DNA of 64,000 bases from Candidatus Desulfofervidaceae bacterium (GTDB lineage Bacteria; Desulfobacterota; Desulfofervidia; Desulfofervidales; Desulfofervidaceae). How positions within the stretch are numbered: position 1 is the stretch's first letter; each line of letters begins with the position of its first letter. A program made the position numbers and the translations under genes. The stretch spans positions 124,001 to 188,000 of the forward strand of contig JALWFG010000005.1 in the NCBI GenBank assembly GCA_027038965.1. The letters are read 5' to 3'. This document shows, one piece after another, positions 60,318-64,000 of this stretch. Under the pieces are notes generated by a model. The model was not told where the DNA came from, searched no databases, and saw only the letters and a list, made by a program, of their open reading frames with translations.

Positions 60318-61209
60318 AACGATGCCAGCCACAGACATAAATAATGCCCCCTATCAAACCAATACCTACTAACACTGAGAAGGATAAAAGGCTTAAAGTA
60401 AGGGCCTTTTCTGAGGCTACGCCTAGAGAAGACATAAGATAAACAAATCCCCCTTCTCTCAATCCCAATCCTTGAATGGTAATAGGTAAAAGGGTAATAA
60501 TGGAAATAATGGGAATGGCCACCAGAAAGAAACAAAAGTTAATGTTGATCCCTAATCCTTTGGCCAAAATATAATTCATATAGGAAAGGATGGTTTGAAA
60601 AATTAAGCTGGCAACCATGGCCTTAACAAAGACAGGAGGTCGCCAAAAATTGACAAAATCTAAAGGAATTTTTTTAGGCAACAGTCGTTTCAACCCCTTA
60701 ACCCAAAGAGGAAAAGAGATAAATGTAATCACAAAGATTGAGCCAGATAAAAGCACTACCCCCCTTATGGTTTGAGAGAACAGACCAGGGGCCGCTAACA
60801 CACCAATGATGGCAAGACATATCAGGGCAGCCAGTCCAAAAATGCGTTCTCCCACAATGCTATATCCCACCTTTAACTTGCTAAAATTATTTTGGGATAT
60901 AAAATAGCCTTTTACGACATCTCCTGTAATAGAACCCGGCAAAAAGAGATTGAAATAGCAACCCACAAAGTAGTATAACCAAAAAAGCCTGAAGGGGATG
61001 TTAATTCCTACAGATGAAGCAACAATCATCCATCGCCAAGCACTGATAGTCTGACCAATAATCATTAAAAAAAGCGCAAAACACCAGTACTTAAAAGAAA
61101 AATTCTTTAATACAAAAAGGACTTCTTTTACATCTGTTTTATGGAAAAGCCACAAAAGAAGGCCAATACTGATTGTAAGTCTTATAATAAACATAACTTT
61201 ATCTTTCAT
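60307..61209 (-). CDS. Flippase-like membrane protein (LPG synthase TM-like, UPF0104)
   Basis: A 300-residue inner-membrane protein with about seven to eight hydrophobic helices, beginning MKDKVMFIIRLTISIGLLLWLF. WLYYFVGCYFNLFLPGSITGDVVKGYFISQ is the family's best conserved segment. Members include AglD-like and MprF flippase domains and probably move lipids or lipid-linked saccharides. ATG 61209 is chosen because AAAGGAG lies seven bases upstream. Confidence 0.85.
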   Translation of the reverse strand: MKDKVMFIIRLTISIGLLLWLFHKTDVKEVLFVLKNFSFKYWCFALFLMIIGQTISAWRWMIVASSVGINIPFRLFWLYYFVGCYFNLFLPGSITGDVVKGYFISQNNFSKLKVGYSIVGERIFGLAALICLAIIGVLAAPGLFSQTIRGVVLLSGSIFVITFISFPLWVKGLKRLLPKKIPLDFVNFWRPPVFVKAMVASLIFQTILSYMNYILAKGLGININFCFFLVAIPIISIITLLPITIQGLGLREGGFVYLMSSLGVASEKALTLSLLSFSVLVGIGLIGGIIYVCGWHRFNL

Positions 61210-61315
61210 AATAGCTCCTTTAACCAGATTAGAAGGCAAAGGTATCATATTATGATGAAAAGGCAATCGTTTGATTTTGGTCATAGTCCTGGGCATATTT
61301 TAAATTCATAACATT

Positions 61316-61342
61316 TATCTTAAAATGGGCTAGAATATGTCC
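61316..61342 (+). repeat. IS terminal-end sequence, copy 4
   Basis: TATCTTAAAATGGGCTAGAA followed by TATGTCC, close to 3388-3415. No transposase fragment is adjacent, so it is a lone end. It lies in the gap 3' of the coiled-coil gene at 61426. Confidence 0.5.
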
Positions 61343-61425
61343 TCTCCAAAAGAAAACCATTTATTGAATTCAGGCTGGCTTTTTGTCTCTTAGACGTGCT
61401 ACCAGGATTTTTATGCAGTTTTTAA

Positions 61426-61929
61426 CTACAATACTCCCCCAGGAGGCAGCAGTTTTTCTATGAGGCCTTTAAGAAAGGCAAATTCCTTTTCATGGGCTTT
61501 AAGGGTGGATTCAAGACTGGTTTGTCTTTTCTGCATCTGCCACTGCATGCGTAAGATAAATCCCATAATCACCAGCGAAATGGTAATAAAAATTCCAAAC
61601 ATCCACTGCAGGGTGTCAAAGCGGCCATTCATTTCGGCCCGCAGGTCATCAATCCGCTTGTTAAGCTTTTTATCTAAGTCATCAATGCGTTTGTTAAGAT
61701 TCTTATCCAGGTCGTCAATCCGTTTGTTGAGGTCATCAATTCGCCCAGTCAGTCTTTTATCTAAGTCATCAATCCGCTTGTTCAGGGCCTTCTGTCCCTC
61801 TTCTAGCCGAGTTAGCCTTTCTACAATCTCCCTGTCGGTTATCCTCGGAGCTACCTGCACGGCCCTGCTCATCACCGGGGCTAACAACAATATTGTCATA
61901 ATTAGAACAAAAACAACTCTTCTCACCAT
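61426..61929 (-). CDS. Exported coiled-coil protein with tandem 11-residue repeats
   Basis: A 167-residue protein: signal peptide (1-22, MVRRVVFVLIMTILLLAPVMSRA), then tandem LNKRIDDLDK units (residues 45-95) forming a right-handed-type coiled coil, and a transmembrane segment near 110-132 (WMFGIFITISLVIMGFILRM). The repeats are also near-identical in DNA, so the repeat number is prone to change. Similar small coiled-coil membrane proteins are widespread in anaerobes; function unknown. More GC-rich than neighbours. Confidence 0.7.
   Translation of the reverse strand: MVRRVVFVLIMTILLLAPVMSRAVQVAPRITDREIVERLTRLEEGQKALNKRIDDLDKRLTGRIDDLNKRIDDLDKNLNKRIDDLDKKLNKRIDDLRAEMNGRFDTLQWMFGIFITISLVIMGFILRMQWQMQKRQTSLESTLKAHEKEFAFLKGLIEKLLPPGGVL
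61624..61800. repeat. Tandem DNA repeats in the coiled-coil gene
   Basis: About five units of roughly 33 bp carrying ATCAATCCGCTTGTT or close variants at intervals, coding for LNKRIDDLDKx. In-frame expansions or contractions are expected. Confidence 0.75.
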
Positions 61930-62128
61930 ACCTCTAACTTATCAAACGAAACTGGCCATGTCAACTAATGAATCAGCATGGGAGAAAAAGGCGGCAGATG
62001 AATGGGAATTAGACTTTGACGGAGGTCTGCTGATCGTTTGATTTTGGTAGAGGAATTTGATATATTTGATATTAGGTTAGTCTTTCCTTAATTTACAAGA
62101 ACAAGTTCAACCAAGCGAGAGGTAAATA
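61930..62128. other. Intergenic region upstream of the ABC exporter
   Basis: Divergent gap of 199 bp. A 27-codon plus-strand frame at 61958-62041 (MSTNESAWEKKAADEWELDF..) has no ribosome-binding site and may be a gene remnant. No clear terminator or repeat is present. Confidence 0.4.
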
Positions 62129-62842
62129 TTGGCAGTTATTACCTTAAAAAATATCTCTAAAACCTACAAGAAGGGATTAAGACAAAGGCTCAAAGCAGTA
62201 AAAAATTTGAGCTTTGCAGTAGAACAGGGAGAAATCTTTGGTTTTGTGGGACCCAATGGGGCAGGCAAAAGCACTACCATCAAAATTCTGATGGGTCTGA
62301 TTTTCCCCGATGAAGGAGAGGCCCGTCTTTTTGGAATCCCTTGTGTTAAGCCCAAAGCTAGGGGCAAGGTAGGTTTTGTTCCTGAACAACCTGTGCTTTA
62401 CGACCATTTAAGCGGGGCAGAATTTCTTTACTTCGCAGGCGAATTATATGGATTATCCAAAAGGGAAAACAAAAGGCGAGTCTGGCAATTATTAGAACAA
62501 GTCGGCCTTAAAGAGGCAGGCAATCAGAGGTTAAGGTCTTACTCTAAGGGCATGCAACAGCGGCTGGTAATTGCTCAGGCCTTGATTGCTGACCCAGAGC
62601 TCATTATCATGGATGAACCCCTGTCAGGACTTGATCCCATTGGTCGGATGGAAATTATGAATTTGATCAAAAAGCTGAGGCAACAACACAAAACGATTTT
62701 CTTTAGCTCACATATCCTTCATGATGTGGAAACAGTTTGTGACCGAGCCGCCTTAATTGTTAAAGGAGAACTAAAATTTTTGGGGGAACCTCATAACATT
62801 GAAGAAACCTTTAAAAAAGAGTTGCAAAAATGCGTCAGATAA
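62129..62842 (+). CDS. ABC-2 type exporter ATPase
   Basis: A 237-residue nucleotide-binding subunit: Walker A GPNGAGKST, Q-loop FVPEQPVLYDHLSG, signature YSKGMQQR, Walker B LIIMDEPLSGLDP, switch His FFSSHIL. The DrrA/NatA/NosF type of ABC exporter. Start is TTG with GAGAGG upstream. The downstream permease overlaps by 13 nt. Substrate unknown. Confidence 0.87.
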   Translation: MAVITLKNISKTYKKGLRQRLKAVKNLSFAVEQGEIFGFVGPNGAGKSTTIKILMGLIFPDEGEARLFGIPCVKPKARGKVGFVPEQPVLYDHLSGAEFLYFAGELYGLSKRENKRRVWQLLEQVGLKEAGNQRLRSYSKGMQQRLVIAQALIADPELIIMDEPLSGLDPIGRMEIMNLIKKLRQQHKTIFFSSHILHDVETVCDRAALIVKGELKFLGEPHNIEETFKKELQKCVR

Positions 62843-63639
62843 CAGCAATTGCCAAAATAACTTTTAAAGAAGGAATTCGGGAAAGGGTCTTTTTAGGAGT
62901 GCTTATCTTTTCTGCCCTGGCGTTTTTGAGCTCTGGATTTATCGCAGATTTGTCTATCGGCAATACTCTAAAGGTCACTCAAGATATAGGCCTTTCAGGC
63001 CTTTCTCTTTTAGGATTGTTCATCGCTATTTTTTTGAGTACCAATTTAATTGCCAAAGATTTAGATAAAAAGACCATTTACCTTGTAGTTTCCAAACCGA
63101 TTGCACGGTGGCAATATATCTGGGGAAAATTTTGGGGGTTGTGTATTTTGACATCCTTTGCCCTAGCAATAGGATTTATTGTGTTTCTTGTAAGCCTCTT
63201 CTATTTTTGGAAAACGGCCAAGCTTGTCCAAATCCCCCATATTGCATGGGATAAATATTTGATTGCATTTGTTTTTCTAAATTTAAAAATGTTTTTTTTA
63301 ATAGCCATAGCGGTCTTTTTTAGCAGTTTCTGTAGCAGTTCTTTAATCGCCTTTTTCTTCTCGTTCATGCTCTATTTTATTGGCTCCAATCTCCAGAATG
63401 TAAAAATGATCCTCTCAAGCAAGGTTGGTGAGGAAATAAGTCCTGTTTTAAAGACAATATTTAATTTCGCCTACTATTTTTTACCCAACCTCTCCATCCT
63501 AGACCTTAAACAGGCGGCTGTCCACAATCTCCCTCTTAAGGGAATCACCCTAATTTTGACCAGTATCTACTCCCTAAGCTATATAGGAGCTTTGCTTTTT
63601 CTAGCCAGTTTTATTTTTAGCAAAAGAGAACTTAACTAA
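62830..63639 (+). CDS. ABC-2 type exporter permease
   Basis: A 269-residue inner-membrane protein with about six helices, NosY/ABC-2 like: AIAKITFKEGIRERVFLGVLIFSALAF, LSTNLIAKDLDKKTIYLVVSKPIARWQYIWGKFWG. Partner of the preceding ATPase. A small lipid, ion or peptide exporter; the genes do not reveal the substrate. Confidence 0.85.
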   Translation: MRQITAIAKITFKEGIRERVFLGVLIFSALAFLSSGFIADLSIGNTLKVTQDIGLSGLSLLGLFIAIFLSTNLIAKDLDKKTIYLVVSKPIARWQYIWGKFWGLCILTSFALAIGFIVFLVSLFYFWKTAKLVQIPHIAWDKYLIAFVFLNLKMFFLIAIAVFFSSFCSSSLIAFFFSFMLYFIGSNLQNVKMILSSKVGEEISPVLKTIFNFAYYFLPNLSILDLKQAAVHNLPLKGITLILTSIYSLSYIGALLFLASFIFSKRELN

Positions 63640-63640
63640 G

Positions 63641-64000
63641 ATGCGACGGCTGTTTTTAGGCATCCTTTGTCTTTTAATCAGTATCTTCATTCATAGCTCC
63701 CTAAAATGGGAGCTAAAAACATGGATTACCTCACCCTTGCCTCGACCAGAATCAGCCTTAATTTTAAGCGGAGAATTCGCTCCTTTAATGAGCGATTTTT
63801 TCTTAGTAAAGGCAGCTGTCTTTTATGGTAATGCAATCAATAAGGCTCCTAAAAAGACACTCTGGTTTGCCAAGGTGCTTTATTTGGCCAGTTATCTTGA
63901 CCCTTATTATTTTGAGCCTTATTGGATAGCTGGGGTCATCTTGCCCTGGGAAGGAAGAGTAAAAGGGGCTAAGGTTATCCTCAATAGGGGCCTTAAATAT
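63641..64000 (+). CDS. Membrane-anchored or exported ORF (partial)
   Basis: Begins MRRLFLGILCLLISIFIHSSLKWELKTW, an N-terminal signal/anchor, one base after the permease stop; it runs off the right edge (120 codons visible). Later residues (FFLVKAAVFYGNAINKAPKKTLWFAKVLYLASYLDPYYFEPYWIAGVIL) resemble a TPR-like helical repeat. Probably in one operon with the exporter; function unknown. Confidence 0.75.
   Translation, partial: MRRLFLGILCLLISIFIHSSLKWELKTWITSPLPRPESALILSGEFAPLMSDFFLVKAAVFYGNAINKAPKKTLWFAKVLYLASYLDPYYFEPYWIAGVILPWEGRVKGAKVILNRGLKY

Noticed and set aside
61624-61800. Regular repeats that look like a short CRISPR array
   Set aside because: They are in frame inside a coiled-coil gene, units adjoin without unique spacers, and no cas genes are present.
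61958-62041. 27-codon plus-strand frame
   Set aside because: No ribosome-binding site and no family recognised; too short to support as a gene.

Overview
The window is one chromosomal stretch of a low-GC, gene-dense, Gram-negative, flagellated bacterium. I infer a Desulfobacterota-like anaerobe, possibly a thermophilic sulfate reducer. The grounds are a cluster of MinD/Mrp ATPases with ferredoxin insertions, NifX-like proteins, a CGGC protein and a sigma-54 activator that resembles the 'orange protein' (ORP, Mo-Cu cluster) loci of sulfate reducers; a wtpABC tungstate/molybdate transporter; hps-phi; and an aspartate-dehydrogenase NAD route. No dsr genes or rRNA are present, so the taxonomic call is an inference. 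No tRNA genes were seen.

Layout. 1-2.7 kb: xerC-hslV-hslU (minus; hslU runs off the left edge). 2.7-7.1 kb: a two-gene ABC importer bracketed by two dead IS3-type copies; the left one is riddled with tiny palindromic insertions. 7.1-9.6 kb: wtpABC. 9.8-17.2 kb: the ORP-like cluster in two minus-strand operons separated by a terminator, with a sigma-54 promoter at its head. 17.3-20.6 kb: peptide-binding protein, RlpA, QueD, Nudix, Gdt1. 20.7-23.6 kb: PilS/PilR-type two-component pair. 23.8-28.7 kb: chemotaxis operon cheW-pilZ-cheR-cheD-HDOD-cheY-cheX-cheB without cheA. 28.9-29.5 kb: a solitary integron gene cassette (DUF4258-DUF2283) with a recognisable attC. 29.5-33.9 kb: tyrS, ymdB-like, rny, a structured RNA, 6S RNA, zapA, zapB-like. 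34-37.9 kb: an aromatic-repeat exported protein and four minor type IV pilins. 37.9-52.8 kb: nadA, nadX, aroK, K+ channel, rluB, scpAB, PFK, DapA-like, kdsD, purF, hpt, panE, phi-hps. 52.9-59.6 kb: flagellar filament operon (two glycosyltransferases with helical repeats, flagellin, flaG, fliD, fliS, FlgN/FliT-like). 59.6-64 kb: methyltransferase, flippase-like membrane protein, coiled-coil protein, ABC exporter and a truncated ORF.

The most unusual signals are: (i) 26-30 bp palindromes inserted with 4-bp direct repeats into a dead transposase gene; (ii) a complete lone integron cassette whose ends are mutually complementary as cassette chemistry requires; (iii) a large hairpin RNA directly before rny and beside 6S RNA; (iv) several genes whose -10 box lies only 6-8 nt before ATG, suggesting leaderless mRNAs; and (v) a sigma-54 controlled ORP-like metal-cluster locus next to a Mo/W transporter.
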